Source of the DNA: Periplaneta americana | Lineage: Eukaryota; Arthropoda; Insecta; Blattodea; Blattidae | DNA length: 64,000 bases | Direction: 5' to 3' | NCBI RefSeq assembly: GCF_040183065.1 | Contig: NC_091125.1 | Span: 115,543,121 to 115,607,120 of the forward strand | Shown: positions 1-14,200 of the stretch, one piece after another | How the letters are laid out: the number at the start of each line of letters is the position of its first letter | Position numbering within the stretch: the first letter of the stretch is position 1 | Position numbers and translations under genes: made by a program | The notes under the pieces: generated by a model | What the model saw: the letters and a program-made list of their open reading frames with translations, nothing else | Told to the model about the DNA's origin: nothing | Database searches by the model: none

Positions 1-1101
1 CACAAGTCCCCAAGTTCCGAGCTTTGGTCATGACCTACTGCGGTGCGGAACGTCGCAACAGCTTCTCTTCTGGGCCATTCGGGGAGAGTGGAGTTCAGTG
101 TGTCCTTCCAGTGTTTATCTTTAATTTGGTCCTCCAAACTCTTATGGAAACATTGTCTCACTCGACTGCTTATATTTGTAGATGCTCTAAGGAATGGCAG
201 CATGTTAGAATATGAAAGGGGGATAGTTGTTCCTTTCTTTGCTAGAAAGTCTGCTGCTTCATTCCCAGCAATACCGCAGTGAGAAGGTATCCATTGCAGA
301 TGTACAATTTTATTTAGTTTCTTGATGTCTTCTCTGCATTGTTGAATGTCATCATTAGCTAGTTGTAGTAAGTAAATAGTTTCCAATTGCAGATATCACT
401 GCTTTTGAGTCACTGAGGAGGACAATGTTTGGAAATGGGAAGGACCTGCACAACAGTTGTTTCACAGCAGTACATATGGCTCTTACTTCTCCATCAAAAG
501 GTGTATGGTTGTTGCCTAGAGTGAGATAGGTAGAGAACAGTTGGCAATGAATTCTGGCTACAGTGGGCCCGTGTTTTTCTATTTGGGAGCCGTCAGTGTA
601 CACATGCAGCCATTTGTCTTGTGGGTAGCGGATTTGTAATGTTTCTAAGGCAGAAAGACGGAGTACTTCACTACATTCGTCCTGTTTATTTTCTATTGCA
701 ATAAGATGAAGTGCATAGTCAATATGATATAACGCAAGTGGGTTGGTTGGTAGTATCAATTGCTGGGGTTTTCAGGATAGATCCAGATTATGCCTTTCAG
801 TGATTACTTTTTGCAGGAAACCCTCTTGGGTTTTTAATCTGCTGTTGGTGTGTGAGGAGCAAGGGGAGTATTCAATATCAGACAAACCAGTGAGTTTTTC
901 ATGAAGTTTTAACGCTGATTGTCTTATTTCTGATTTGATGTCCATGTTATTGGTATGTAGCAAGAGTGAGTTTATTGGTGTTGATTTTACAGCACCAGTA
1001 ATCAGTCTCCTGGCTTGATTTTGGACACAGTCTAGCTTACTGATTGTCTGATTAGATGCAGTTATAAGGGCACCACAGCAATATATCATGATTGGTTTCA
1101 C
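1..1101 (-). mobile_element. LINE fragment with RNase H domain (3' part of ORF2, decayed)
   Basis: Read on the minus strand, the sequence from 1101 down to 1 gives the region after the reverse transcriptase and then an RNase H domain. The tract at 1101-772 resembles the RT-RNase H linker (NQARRLITGAVKSTP). The tract at 759-355 has the RNase H start YTDGSQ and the later LLSDSKAVISAI. The part below 350 has IPSHCGIAGNEAADFLAKKG followed by a VATFRTAVGHD-like tail. The frame breaks between blocks, so this is a dead copy. RNase H-bearing LINEs belong to the I/R1-like groups. The 3' end lies to the left of the window. It sits upstream of the first visible FOXRED1 exon, probably in an intron of that gene. 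Confidence 0.8.
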
Positions 1102-1289
1102 ATATTGATATTATTAAATTATGTTAGTTCGCCACAACAGATACATAAATATACACCCTAATATTTATTACATTTTTTCTGAATTGACGGAAGAAGAAGG
1201 TAAATTGTTCACATTTCATATAGAATAAATTTACCATGATTTGTGTAGTGTGTAGTTGTTAGAGATTGACAGGACATGGACATATTTGG

Positions 1290-1840
1290 AATGGGGAAGA
1301 TAAGCTCTGTGGATCACATAAAATAGGCTATCTTGGTTCTATTATTGATAAATCCGATACTTGTGAAAGAGATGTAGAGGACCTTATCTGTCAAGCAAGA
1401 GGTGCAATTCGGGCACTTATTGGTGTCCTTTGGAGTAGGTAAATCTAACAGGAGGCAAAAAATATGACTTTGAAAACCATCATTGAAAGTATTTTAATCT
1501 GCAGAGGATAAGGATAATCACTGACTGAAAGACAAAAACAAAAGCTATGTTCGGTGGAAATGGTTGGATTGTGAAGGAATTGCCGAGTTTCTAGGTTACA
1601 ATGAATTAGAAATTATGTAATAAGAGAAAAAGTGAGCCAAACGGAATCAGTAACTGAAAGACTGGAAGATAGAGCATTTTATTGGTATAGTCACATTCAA
1701 ATTATGTCAGAAGAGAGCTGGCCAAAACAGATCTTGTCATGGTCACCATAAGGATGCAGGAAAAGACAAAGATCATGCATTACATATAGAGGAGGAACCT
1801 TGATGAGGCTGATAGAATGATAGAAGACTCTGGTGTCAAG
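1290..1840 (+). mobile_element. Decayed LINE fragment, RTE-like C-terminal region
   Basis: Broken reading frames resemble the region after the RT catalytic core of RTE-like LINEs: YLGSIIDKSDTCERDVE, then an FYWYSHIQIM-like block standing where other copies have GHV.RM, and a PKQILSW-like block. Several stops and frameshifts interrupt it. The assignment rests on the order of these motifs only. Apart from this fragment and the transposase remnant further on, I see nothing coding in the 2.4 kb before the first FOXRED1 exon. Confidence 0.45.
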
Positions 1841-2544
1841 CAATAAAAGGCAACAACTGCTGACAAGAAGAGAAACCTTTAAAGTTAAAGTAAGTAATTT
1901 TGTGAAATTTTTGGTGATTGCATTGTGAGCCATAATTTGTGGCATCTGAAGATCCTCAATTTGAATCTCTGTAACTTTTGTTTTTGATGCAAACTTCAAG
2001 ACATTATATGAGAATACTTGTCAATTCCTAAATCAACTTAAAATAATATTAAAGAAGAATATTTAATATTTCACTGAGTTTCGAAGAACATGGGTCGAAG
2101 ATGTGATGCATACATAATGTAAACTAATAGACACATAGAATGTATTAGAAGGTGACCATATGAGGCAGTGGCAGCTAGTGTTTTGCACTTTTATCACATA
2201 AAGATTAAGTGTGTTCATAATGGTGTATCAAATATTTCTACTCTTTGGTTCCTAAGGATATAAAAGGAATTCAGCGAGTGCTACAGGTATATAAGATTAT
2301 ACTTGCCACTGTACTACTTTGGCTAGTTCATAATTTATTCTTTCAAGGGGCTAACATAGGCTGACTTTTAAGTCTAATTTATTTTAGACCATTCGTAAAA
2401 CTCTCTGTTTAAGAAAAAAAAGTTTCAGATCTATGCTTGTGGTGTGTAGGTCAAGAATATTATGGAGTCAGAATTATTGTTTTTAACACAAAATGTACAG
2501 AAAGTATTCTCACTAAGAATTTCAAGGAAAATACAGTGTGTGGC

Positions 2545-3330
2545 ATAAGTCAGTTAACCAAAAATGCATAATATAATATTAATATATTATTAATATACAA
2601 AAACTGTTGTTGTTGTTGGTGGTGGTGGTGGTGGTGTTGTTGTTGTACAGAAATTGTCCAAAGTGGCCTCCATTGTTATCTAAACATTGAAGACATTGTT
2701 AAAGCACTGATTTACATATCTTGTTACGTACACAAGTCCCCAGTTTCACCAGTGTTTTCAAATTTTTGTTCAATAAAATCCTTTAAATGCTGTAGATTTA
2801 ATGGCTTTGTAGCATAAACATTGTCCTTCATATACCCCTCATTGAAAAATCACATGGTGTGAGGTCTGTGATCTTGGGGCCAATCAATTTTCCCTCACCT
2901 TCCTATCCACTCTACAAAATGTTCATTCAAAAAGTCACGGACCTCTAATCTATAGTGAGGTGGAGTACCATCTTGCTGCCAAATAAGGTTGTTTTGTACT
3001 GCTCCAAATACAGGGCTGTTGTCTAATTCTATCATAATTTCTTCTCTCAACATTCGAAAGTACTTACTCGCAGTTATGGTCCCATTGAAAAAATGAGAAC
3101 CTATCACTCCTCCGCTGCAAATACCTGCCCAAACAGAAACTCAGGAACATTTAATTCTTCCTCAATTACAAACCGTGAATTTTCAGAAGCCCAGTACATG
3201 CAGTTATGTTTATTAAATCATCTATTTAATTTAAAGCATGCTTCAACAGACCACAAAATTGTTTTATAAAAGTTAGGATCACTTTCAACCATCAACAATA
3301 ATTGCAGCAGTTAACTGGCTTGCGCTGTAC
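2545..3330 (-). mobile_element. Tc1/mariner (IS630-type) transposase remnant
   Basis: On the minus strand, 3180-2895 reads as the middle of a DDE transposase: RFVIEEELNVPEFLFGQVFA, then SHFFNGTITASKYFRMLREE, then IWQQDGTPPHYRLEVRDFLN with the catalytic Asp of the (Q)QDGAPPH motif, and EHFVEWIGR. Below 2890 the frame continues, broken by stops, through a DLTPCDFSMRG-like block (normally SPDLTPLDFFLWG). No terminal inverted repeats were found. This is an old, inactive fragment, probably inside a FOXRED1 intron. The tract at 2604-2645 is an imperfect (GTT/GGT)n simple repeat. Confidence 0.7.
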
Positions 3331-3498
3331 CCGGTATTTATTTTTAACCTCTCTCATACAAAAAGGAAGTTTTTTTTGGAATCTTTTCTGTCTCTCTGTC
3401 TTTTTGCAGCCTTTGGTGGACAAATAAAATTTGAAACAAATCAAAGTGCACTCTTTCACTAACATTTAACATTTGTAACTTTTTCATCCCTGTTTTAG

Positions 3499-5219
3499 TA
3501 TGCTGAATCATCAACAGCTCTTTCTGTAGGTGGCCTCAGGCAGCAGTTTTCATTAGAAGAAAATATAAAGATGTCACTTTTTGGTGCTGACTTTTTACGA
3601 AACATCAAGCAGTATCTTGGAATTGAAGGGCATGACGCACCAGATGTATGTTTCACACCGTTTGGTTATTTACTTCTTGCAACAGAAAAAGGAGCACAGC
3701 AGTTGGAAGAGAATTCAAATCTTCAGAAGTAAGGGGTAGTCATAATTAATTGTTTAATGCCTTCATTACTGGTATTATCTGTGTTACAGTTGTTTTATAT
3801 TTCATTGCAGTATAGACGAGAAATTCAAAGAATAATGGGTGGGCAATTGCCTTATTGTTTCTTTTCTGTAATATAGGCTAAGTTAAAAGAACATATAAGT
3901 ATGTGTTTTAAATTTGTCTCATTTTGTACTATACATGAACAATATTATCATTTTACTTATTATCTCCACCACAAACACCACCACCATTTTCTTTTTCTCT
4001 TTCTTCTTTACCTACTCTTCCTCCTGCTTTTCTTCTCCTCCACTTGTGTGGTTCTGATGATTGACTGTGATTTTGTAGAGTGTATGTGTAGTTCCCTGGA
4101 TTATTGCCTCTTGTGTTCTATGCAGATCGATGAGTAGGGACAATTTTCTATTATTACCGGTATATCATAAAAATTTCACTTTAGGAAGCAGGGAGGTGAA
4201 TGAGATGAACAAGTTATTTGCTTAATATCATTTCGTGATTTTCATTGTAGTAGTAGTATTGAGTATTTATTTATTTAACCTGGTAGAGATAAGGCCATCA
4301 GGCCTTCTCTGCCCCTCTACCAGGGGATTACAACTATAATATGAAGAATAAAATTACAATTAATATTACAGTTACAATTACAATTACAATAAGAATTAAA
4401 GTACGACAAGATTACCTGATTAATGAAAGCTAGACAATTTATCATAGCAGTTAAGAACAAAGAATATTTTTGTATTTACTGAATTACAAATTAAATCTAG
4501 AATAACAAAATTCTATAGTGATGAAATTACCATATACTGAGATATTTTGTGACAGATTAAGGGAACTATTTACAAGAAACCATGTCTGAACGAGTCTCAA
4601 TTACTGACCAAGTGCCTAGTAAATTTGCGTTTGAATTCAATTTTATTTGACAGTCCCTGATGCTAGCAGGTAACGAATTCCAGAGTCTTGGCAGGGCTAC
4701 TGTGAAAGAGGATGAGTATGAGGAGGTGTGATGGGATGGTATTGTTAGTATTGTTTCATGGCGAGAGCGTGTGTTCAGATTGTGGTGGGAAGAAAGGTAT
4801 GTGAAGCGAGACGACAGGTACGAAGGAATAGAAGAGTTCAAGATTTCGAAGAGAAGGAGAAGTGAATGTAAATTTTTTTCTTATCTAGTTTAAGCCAACC
4901 TATTGTTTCCAGGGATGGAGTAATATGATCATATTTACGAACATTGCTTACAAAACGTACACACAAATTATGAGCACGTTGAAGTTTCGTTTTGTTGTCG
5001 CTGGAAAGGTTAGTCAGTAAAATGTCAGCATAGTCAAAATAGGGAAATACAAGCGTCTGCACAAGGGACTTTTTTAAGCAAGAGGGAAGATTGTGTCTCA
5101 ACAGTTCACATATTATGTTATTATAACCTGTTAGAGATTTTGAACCATTCTTAAATGTCATATCAGTGGTGAATATTCTGAGCATGCCCTGACATTAAAA
5201 AAAACACACTTGATTATAA

Positions 5220-5273
<54 letters not shown>

Positions 5274-8200
5274 TTTTTAGTACATCAGTCATAGTCTTTT
5301 GTTAATTCTTATATAATTGCAAGGCAGTTTGAGGGTACAATTAATATATTTTGGGGGTACGCAAGTAAACAAATTGAATACCACTGCCTTATAGGATCAA
5401 TGAACATTATTTGCAATATTATACCACAAAATACTAAAGAATTTCATCCAGTAGTGAACAACATGTATCCTTATATTATAATATATAGTCATTTGTGTTG
5501 ATATGTTGATTGATGTTTTCATCTTCGTATATGGTTAAAGAGAATATTGTTTTTTACTTCTTTCTTTTCCTTCAGGAAATTTGGTGCAAGAAATGAACTT
5601 CTTACTCCTGTCAAATTGAAGGAGAAATTTCCATGGATAAATACAGATGGAATCGCACTGGGATGTCATGGATTAGAAAATGAAGGATGGTAAATATATG
5701 TAAAACTTTGCTTTAGCTGGTGGTGAATTGCATAGCGCGTTGATTGATTTTCATTTGATTTTCAATGCCTCCAGAGGTTGTCAGTAGTCTCTGCACTCCA
5801 GCAGTGTTGAATTTAATTTTTGAGAATGGAGCACAAGAAAAGCGTAATTCATTATTTTCTCTGATGGGATGGCAGGTGGAAGCAACGAAAATTAGTGAAT
5901 TTGGAAAGTTGATGTGCGAAATTTCATTGTGGTTTTTACAGCCCTACATGAAATTATTACATGTTATGGCTGAATAATCTAAATAGTACAATTTGTGAAT
6001 ATGAATATAAAATATATCTGTAAAATATTATGTGTACATAATTAGTGTATGTAATGTAAATGAAAAGTTGTGAAAAGTATGTGTGCATGTAATGTTCAGG
6101 ATTTGACAATGAAATAATTTTCCTTCTTGCATCCCAATATTTGGAAACAATATCTGTGTATCTTCAAAACTCCACAGGAGCTCAGATGTTCCAAATCCAT
6201 ATTCTTTCTCCCTCTGCACTCTGGACGGCTTGGTGATGGTGACAAGTGAAAAGTGGTGTGAAAAATAGCTTATAATAATCTTGTCATAAACTAATATTCA
6301 GGTGTATGGGATAGAAGAAAGTTGCACGGTAACTTAATTTCAATGTTTACTTATTACAGATTAATTGAAATCTATTTTAATATCATGTTTTCTTCTCAAA
6401 ATGGGAGGAAAAAATGCACCAATTTCATACTAGCAGTGACTGAACCGAATTTTTCTATACTGATAGTTGTTGCAAGTCAGTATAAAAAAAAGTTTTCTGG
6501 GGGGAGAGGGGGTGTAACTAGAATTACCTTGTAGAGAGATGAGGGGCATGTGTCTGGTAGTGTAGAAAAAACTGTAAAAATTTGTATTCCAAAACATTTG
6601 AAGTATACTGACTCTGTTTTATAAAGAAATTGCCTCATGAAGAAAGATATTACTTGGTTATTGATTTATTAAATTTAAATAATTGTTTAAACTTAGGTAT
6701 TAAATTTAGCTTGACTTACAGGGAAGTGTAAGTAAGCATTATATCACTATTACACAGTCATTAAGAGATCCAAAGAAGATTAATAAGTAGTAATAAGGGA
6801 AAAGGTGTGTGGTGAAAATAAGATACAATTCAAGTTTTTGTCTGAATATTAACATTTATTTGTTCTTATTAATCATTTTATTGCAGCTTATGTCATCATG
6901 TTGTACATTCTGTAGGTTTGACCCTTGGAGCTTATTATGTGCCTTCAAGAGAAAAGCAATGTCACTAGGAGTGGAATATGTTGATGGAGAAGCTGTTGGT
7001 TTTGAATTTAAAAAAATGACAGATATTCTAATGGATGGAGTAGAACCTGGTACCTATGAGACAGTTGATAAGGTCCTGGTATGTATGCGTTGATGAATTA
7101 TGTGCAGAATAACACAGCTAAGTTATACATCTAGCCTATATACAGAGTGATTCAGGAGGAATAGTCAATATTCTTAGAGAATGGTAGTATGGACTGTTCT
7201 GAGTAAAATGTTCACATAAACATGTGTCAATTTTCAATGGGTGTGGAGATACAGCTGTTTGAATGCTATGCATAACAAGCCTTACAAATGGTTTGAAGGA
7301 ATGACAAATCACTACATACGAAGGAATAGTGCATGTCACTTTTCTGTGATTGCCTGAGGGTAACACTGTTCATAATGGGTGTAGAGAAACAGCTGTTTGT
7401 AGTTCTCTTGGCTACAAGGATAGTTATGATCTTCCATTATGACTGAGCTCCCCTACATTTTAGCCATAAGGTGACACATCATCTTCAATATTACATTCCC
7501 TGAACGATGACTCAGCCGTAGTGGCCACATGCATTGGCCACAAAGGCCTCCAGACCTTACTTCTATCGATTTTTGTCTGTGGAGATGGATGAAAAGCGAA
7601 TTGTACAAAAACAAAGTAAATACAAGGGATGATTGGTCACTCATATTATGAATAGGAGAAGAAATGTCGGAAGGAAGTGAAATAGGAAGAGAAATATGAT
7701 AAGGATTCCCTTTATCATCGACCATGTTCAACATCTACTTCGAGGATTTAGTGAAGAATTGTTTTCAGAAAATGGAAAGGGTGATAGTAAGAGGAAGAAG
7801 AATAAAGTGTATAATGTTTGCTGATGATAAGGCCATGGATGAATATATAATAGGATGCGAAACTTGCTGAGTTTCCTGTAACACATGCTAGAGGCGCTAA
7901 TGTAGAAACTGATCTTGCTGCCATCTGTTGAATGGCGGAAAACTTATTACATCTAGCAGCACACCAAGTAGCGAAAACAAAAACTAATTACTCCATGCAT
8001 TTAGCAGCGCACCTGGTGACGAAAATGTTCCTTCCCTCCCACCCTCGTTGATATTCTCAACTAACCCAATTTAAAATAAAACATTTACATTTTTATTTCT
8101 CACACCATCTTCCACTGAAAATTCTTGCTGGAATCAACAGGAAAATAAAAGAGACGATCTATTTTACACTACCCAATTAAAATGTAACCAAAGAGAGACA

Positions 8201-11200
8201 GAAAATAAAGCAAAAGTTATATAATTGGGATTGTATTCTTTGGGTATTTAGTGTTCAGTGCAATGAAAAAGTTTGCAAAAACTACTTAGATAGTTCAATT
8301 TATTATATTACTATTACTTTACAATACATTCAACAACACTATTTTTACAACGTCCATAAACATCACTGTTTAACATACACTGCTTATATACACACTTAGT
8401 ATCACTTTATGTCCACTTATTAGCAAGTTTCTGCCTGCCATCTTGTCTTATTGAGCATCGTCTGTTCGTCTCGAACAAACGGATAAATAGAGAACTCTGG
8501 ATAATCTACCCAACATGTAGTTCTAATGTTCACCACCCACGACGTCGGGTGCTGATCATCTTATTTGAACTCCCTTCTGTCATATGGTGCTGACCGCAAT
8601 TTCGCATCCTGTTATATATTCATCCATGATATGGCATTGTTAGCAGAATAGGAGATGGTAATAAGGGTTATGCTACTGGAGGTAAATGACAATGGGATGG
8701 AAATAATTGTAAACAAGATGAAGACCATGATTATTGGAAGAAAAATAAAGAAGATAAACGTGCGAATCCTAAACAAAGCAGTAGAACAAGTAGAAAGTTT
8801 CATATACTTGGGGTATACTATAAGCAGTAACATGAGCTGTTGCCAGAAAGTCAAGAGAAAGATAGCAATGGCAAAGGAAGCTTTTAAGGATCTGCAGACC
8901 TCTGGAAAAAGAACTAAGAGACTATTGAAGTGCTTTGTATGGAGTGTAGCATTTTATGGGGCAGGAACATGGACATTACAACAAAGAAAAAGAAGCAACT
9001 AGAAGCATTTGAAATGTGAATATGAAGAAGAATGGAGCATGTGAAATGGATGAAATGGACAGATAGAATAAGAAATGTAGCTGTGTTGGAAAGAGTCGGT
9101 GTAGAAAGAATGATGCTGAAACTAATCAGGAAGAGAAAAAGGAATTGATTGGGTTGCTGGCTGAGGAGAAACTGTCTGCTGAAGGATGCACTGGAAGGAA
9201 TGGTTAATGGGATAAGAGATCGGGACAGAAGAAGATATCAGATGATAAACAATATTTATGGATCATGTGCGGAGACAAAGAGAAAGGCAGAAAATAGGAA
9301 AGGTTGGAGAATGCTGGGTTTGCTGTGAAACGCCTGCCCTTGGGCAGAAAACTGTGAATGAATGATGATTAGTGCTGATGACCTCACAAGGACAAACTGT
9401 TGTCAACAGAGTGGAAAAGTGCATTGAAATGTATTGATACCATGTATATAACCAATAAATGTAATCAATCATTAAGACATTTGTCTTTCCTTCTTGCCTT
9501 TTGTAACACTTGTTACGCATAAAATTCGAACAGCTGTATTGCTACACTCATTGAATATTGGACACATGTTTGTATGAACTTTTTTACTGAGAATAGTCCA
9601 TACAATCACCTCCTAAAATATTTAGTATTCCCCCTGAACTGCTAGACAGACAATTAACGTACTTAATCATTGGCATAAACTGTAAAAGTAATTTAAATTT
9701 AAGTCTTTTCTTGTATTTCTTTTCAGAAATATACTTAGTATTTTTTAATTCTTATGTTATTTCAGGTAAAAACTAAAGAAGGAGAATTACGAACTGTTAA
9801 ATTTGCGATAGTAATTATTGCAGCAGGACCTTTCTCAGCGAAAGTTGCAAGAATGGCTAGGATTGGTACTGAAGAAGGTCTGCTAAGCATACCTTTACCA
9901 GTAGAACCAAGGTATGTGTCTTTCATTTCGTTGTGAATCTGATATGTAACAGAATTACACAATATGATACTTTAACACTGTCTGCACTCTGCTCTACAAA
10001 CATCTGTAACTGATATTGGGAAACACGTGCAAAACTCCCTTCCTAATACTTTTCTTTTTATTTCTTATTACTGTTATTCTTTTAAACTTTTGTTCGTTGC
10101 ACATTGTATGTTTTAAGAGAATGGCCATTGACTGAGTTCTAAGCTGCATTAAATATTAAAAAAAAATAATGCTGGTCAAGCAACTTATTCCTTTTATAAA
10201 CAATCACAAGTCACAAATAATACTGTTTGTTAAATAAAAAAAATCAAATTAATTACAACTGCATTTTATAACCAAGTGTTTCCTTTTACTAGAGAGAATG
10301 TTACTATACCTTCTTTGAGATGACAGTGCATAAAAAGAATAAAATTGCTATAAGGAATAACTCGAAATTATCATCTCGGTAGATTACTTAATGTGGAATT
10401 AGCATCTAGAAAATTACTGGTATCAGCTGAAAATAATGTTCAGCGTCTAATTCTGATATATATATTTGTGAGTAATTGAGGTTAACTGTTTCAAAGTTTC
10501 AAGGTCACTCCCTCTGCAGGGAAAGTTATGTTGATGGTATTCTGGAATTCAAAGGAGTTCTTCTTGTTGAATTTCTCGAACCACAAGAGATAATAAACAC
10601 TGATCGTTACTGTGCAACCTCACATCTCAAATCTGACATCTGTCATAAGCGCCCTGGACTCTTCACCTGAGGTATCTTCCTCCTTGGTGACAACACTAGA
10701 CCGCATACTGCAAACCAAACCCAATGCCAAATTGCACGGTTTTGCTGGAAGCGCCCTGAACATCTGCCTTACAGCACTGATTTGGAACCTAGCGACTTCT
10801 ATCTGTTCCCAGCACTGACAATATTGGAAGGTCACCGTTTCCAGAGCGATGAGCAGATCGAAACAAAGGTGCAGTGTTTTTATACAGCCAAAGTCATATG
10901 TACTTTGAAGATGGCATTCAGAAATTGGTACACATATGGGACAAATGCCTCAACATCGAAGATGCTTACATGGAGGAGTAGGCCATGGATGGAGTTAAAG
11001 GATGTGTAAAGTAGTTGAGTGTAAATTAATAATAATACATTTCACAGCAGAATTAACTAAAATGCTCTCTCAATTAATATCACTCAATAAAAGAATTGTA
11101 TTCCAATGGATACCATCCCATTGTGGAATCCTGGGAAACGAGAATGCGGGTGCTTTAGCAAAGAAGGGCAGCACTGCTACTTACAGACCTGTTACTAAAT

Positions 11201-14200
11201 CTACGTATTACTCTGTGAAAAGATTTATTAAATCTACATACTTAGACTTCAACAAACAAAATTTGATAACACAATCCCATGGGAAAAAATGGAACTCTCT
11301 GCATCATAATCCACAGTTAATTCCTGATTTACCACGAAAATCGTCTGTAGCTGCATTTAGATTGGCAACAGGCCATGATTGTTTGGCCAAACACCTGCAT
11401 AGAATTGGAATATATGAGTCCCCTAACTGTCCATTATGCAACTCAAACCAAGAAATGGATTCGGAACACCTCAAAATCTGTGCTTCAGTGGCTGGTCATG
11501 ATAATATCTTTGAAAAATATTGGAGTGCAAGAGGTCAAATGACTTTATTGTCAAACGCCTGGCATTAGAAAACAACAACAACAACATTTCACAGCTCTGG
11601 AAAAATTATTTATAGAATGCGCCTTGTATATTGCAATGTGAGGGGATCCATTGTATACTAATGGTATTTTTTAAATTGATGAAATAAAATATAAGTTTTC
11701 TAGATTACTTGATTTTGACATTTTTGAAGCTGATGAATGACCCAGCTATTGCTTGTATGGTGACTTGTGAATCTGGCAGAATTAAAACTTTCCGAAAATT
11801 ACTTATTCTGTTTAATAGATTCTGTAGAGCTATGTAGATAGCGTTATTTCTTCATCAGAATTTGTTGAATCTGAACCAACATTATGGTAAACTGAAAAAA
11901 GGGGGGGGGGGCATGTAATTCTAAAAGTAATTTGAAGTATTGGGTTGTATTGAATTTCCGGGCTTGTGCTGCATTGTCTTAGTTGCTAGAGCTAACGTTT
12001 CGATCATCCTACTGTAATCGTCCTCAGAGCTATGGATGATCACAGTATGATGATTGAAATGTTAGCTCTAGCAACTGAGACAATGCGGCACAAGCCCAGA
12101 AACTCAGTACAACCCATGAACAGCAGCTGCAGAAGCCTTGTCAACAACTTGAAGTATTGTTTGATTTATAGTTAGACCTATGAAAAATAACAATGATTTT
12201 GCCAGGATAGTATAATATATTTGAAGTAAATCCCGAAAAGACTAAGTATATGATTATGTCTCGTGACCAGAATATAGTACGAAAGGGAACTATAAAAATT
12301 GGAGATTTATCCTTTGAAGAGGTGGAAAAATTCAAATACCTTGGAGCAACAGTAACAAACATAAATGACACTCGGGAGGAAATTAAACGCAGAATAAATA
12401 TGGGAAATGCCTGTTATTATTCGGTTGAGAAGCTTTTGTCATCTTGTTTTCTGTCAAAAAATCTGAAAGTTAGAATTTAAAAAACAGTTATATTACCGGT
12501 TGTTCTGTATGGTTGTGAAACTTGGACTCTCACTTTGAGAGAGGAAAAGAGATTAAGGGTGTTTGAGATTAAGGTTCTTAGGAAAATATTTGGGCCTAAG
12601 AGGGATGAAGTTACAGGAGAATGGAGAAAGTTCCACAACGGAGAGCTGCACGCATTGTATATTTCACCTGACATAATTAGGACCATAAAATCCAGACGTT
12701 TGAGATGGACTGGACATGTAGCACGTATGGGCGAATCCAGAAATGCATATAGAGTGTTAGTTGGGAGGCCGGAGGGCAAAAGACCTTTGGGGAGGCTGAG
12801 ACGTAGATGGGAAGATAATATTAAATTGGATTTGAGAGAGGTAGGATATGATGGTAGAGACTGGATTAATCTTGCTCAGGATAGGGACCAATGGCGGGCT
12901 TATGTGAGGGCAGCAATGAACCTCCAGGTTCCTTAAAAGCCAGTAAGTAAGTATAATATATTTAGTGCAATACATGTACAAGAATTAAATAATGAGTGTA
13001 GTTTCAAAACTGGAAAATTCCCTGTCCCCATTTTTTTCCAGAAGAGAGTAAAAGAAATTGTACGAAATGGTATGATATTCAAACTAATTTCAGTTTTCAG
13101 ATTCCTTATATTCTCATTTTTGTGTAAATATAGAGCATAAATGTACAAAGAGCAGAACATGTTTTGTGTGTCATCTAACGGTTACTATGCTTGCCAAGGG
13201 TCAAAGATTTTTAAGGGCATTAAAAATCCAAAGTATCAGTGGTGGTCCATCAGAGAAAGGAAAGGAAACACTGCTGGGGTAATTAAAATTGGCTGGGTAA
13301 CTAAAATTAAAATAATAAAAGTGTACATATGAGCCTACTCATTTTCTACTCCAGATGGTTTATCTAATCAGAATGTACTTTTAAAAATTCCCCGTGGGTG
13401 ACCGTCTAAAGTTCATATTATAATATGTATATATTTTACAGTAAATTACATTTCCTACAAATTAAACTAAAATCCAGCATACTATACAAACCATCTTGTT
13501 TGCATTTAGTAATTGCTAAGTCTTAAGTGCATTTTTCAGCCTTTTTGATCTGGCTATATTAAAAAAAAGTTTCATATCATAAATGTCCCATTTTGCAACT
13601 GAAAATTCTCTTTTACGTAATATCCTATTATTAATTGCCTTTGCATAAAAGGAAAAAAAAAATTAAAATTATTATATTTTTCAGGTGTTACAATATATTT
13701 TTGGAAAAGTTTGTTTCTTCAAAGTGGCTTATCATATAATCCTGAAAAAGAGAAAAATAGACATATTGGAATTGATCACCATGCACGAGCCACAGAAGGT
13801 TTACGATTGTGTCTATGCCATGGATTCCACTTTCTCCAATTGTCACGAAAGTGTGATCTACAAATAGCGTTTTAAGTAATAAATCATATCTCCTACATAC
13901 AATCTCCCAAGAGCTGTGACAATCTTATGTCATTTAAAGATACCGGTATGCCAAAAGTATAATCTGGAAAAATGTTTAATTTTTAACTATGTTTATGTAC
14001 GAACATTAACCAATTTAACCCAAACTATGTAATTTAATTTTTGAGTTATACTTACCCTGCTTGATCTTAATTCTGTACAAATTCTTTCAGGTGAATAAAA
14101 ATTATTTAGCTTAGTTACTTTGACTGTGACATTTTTTTATTTCACAGGAAACGTTACGTATACACAATAAACTGCAAGGATGGACCAGGACTAAATACTC

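Larger units (their letters stand above)
7143..9653 (+). mobile_element. DNA transposon with about 120-bp terminal inverted repeats, interrupted by a LINE
   Basis: The block 7143-7267 is the reverse complement, with scattered mismatches, of about 9530-9653. Both share the inner cagctgt, the acatgtttatgtgaac-like block, and the outer ttcagg. Inside the left arm, + strand frames at 7530-7650 read [20 protein letters not shown], a decayed form of the SPDLTPxDFFLWG tail of Tc1/mariner-IS630 transposases. The rest of the transposase is gone and a LINE occupies 7700-9370. This is therefore a degenerate long-TIR element in the FOXRED1 intron 7079-9765. TIR edges are approximate by a few bases. Confidence 0.7.

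Noticed and set aside
1-3498. The missing FAD-binding exon of FOXRED1
   Set aside because: No frame on the + strand shows the GxGxxG dinucleotide-binding start; the GGT-rich stretch near 2615 is a simple repeat.
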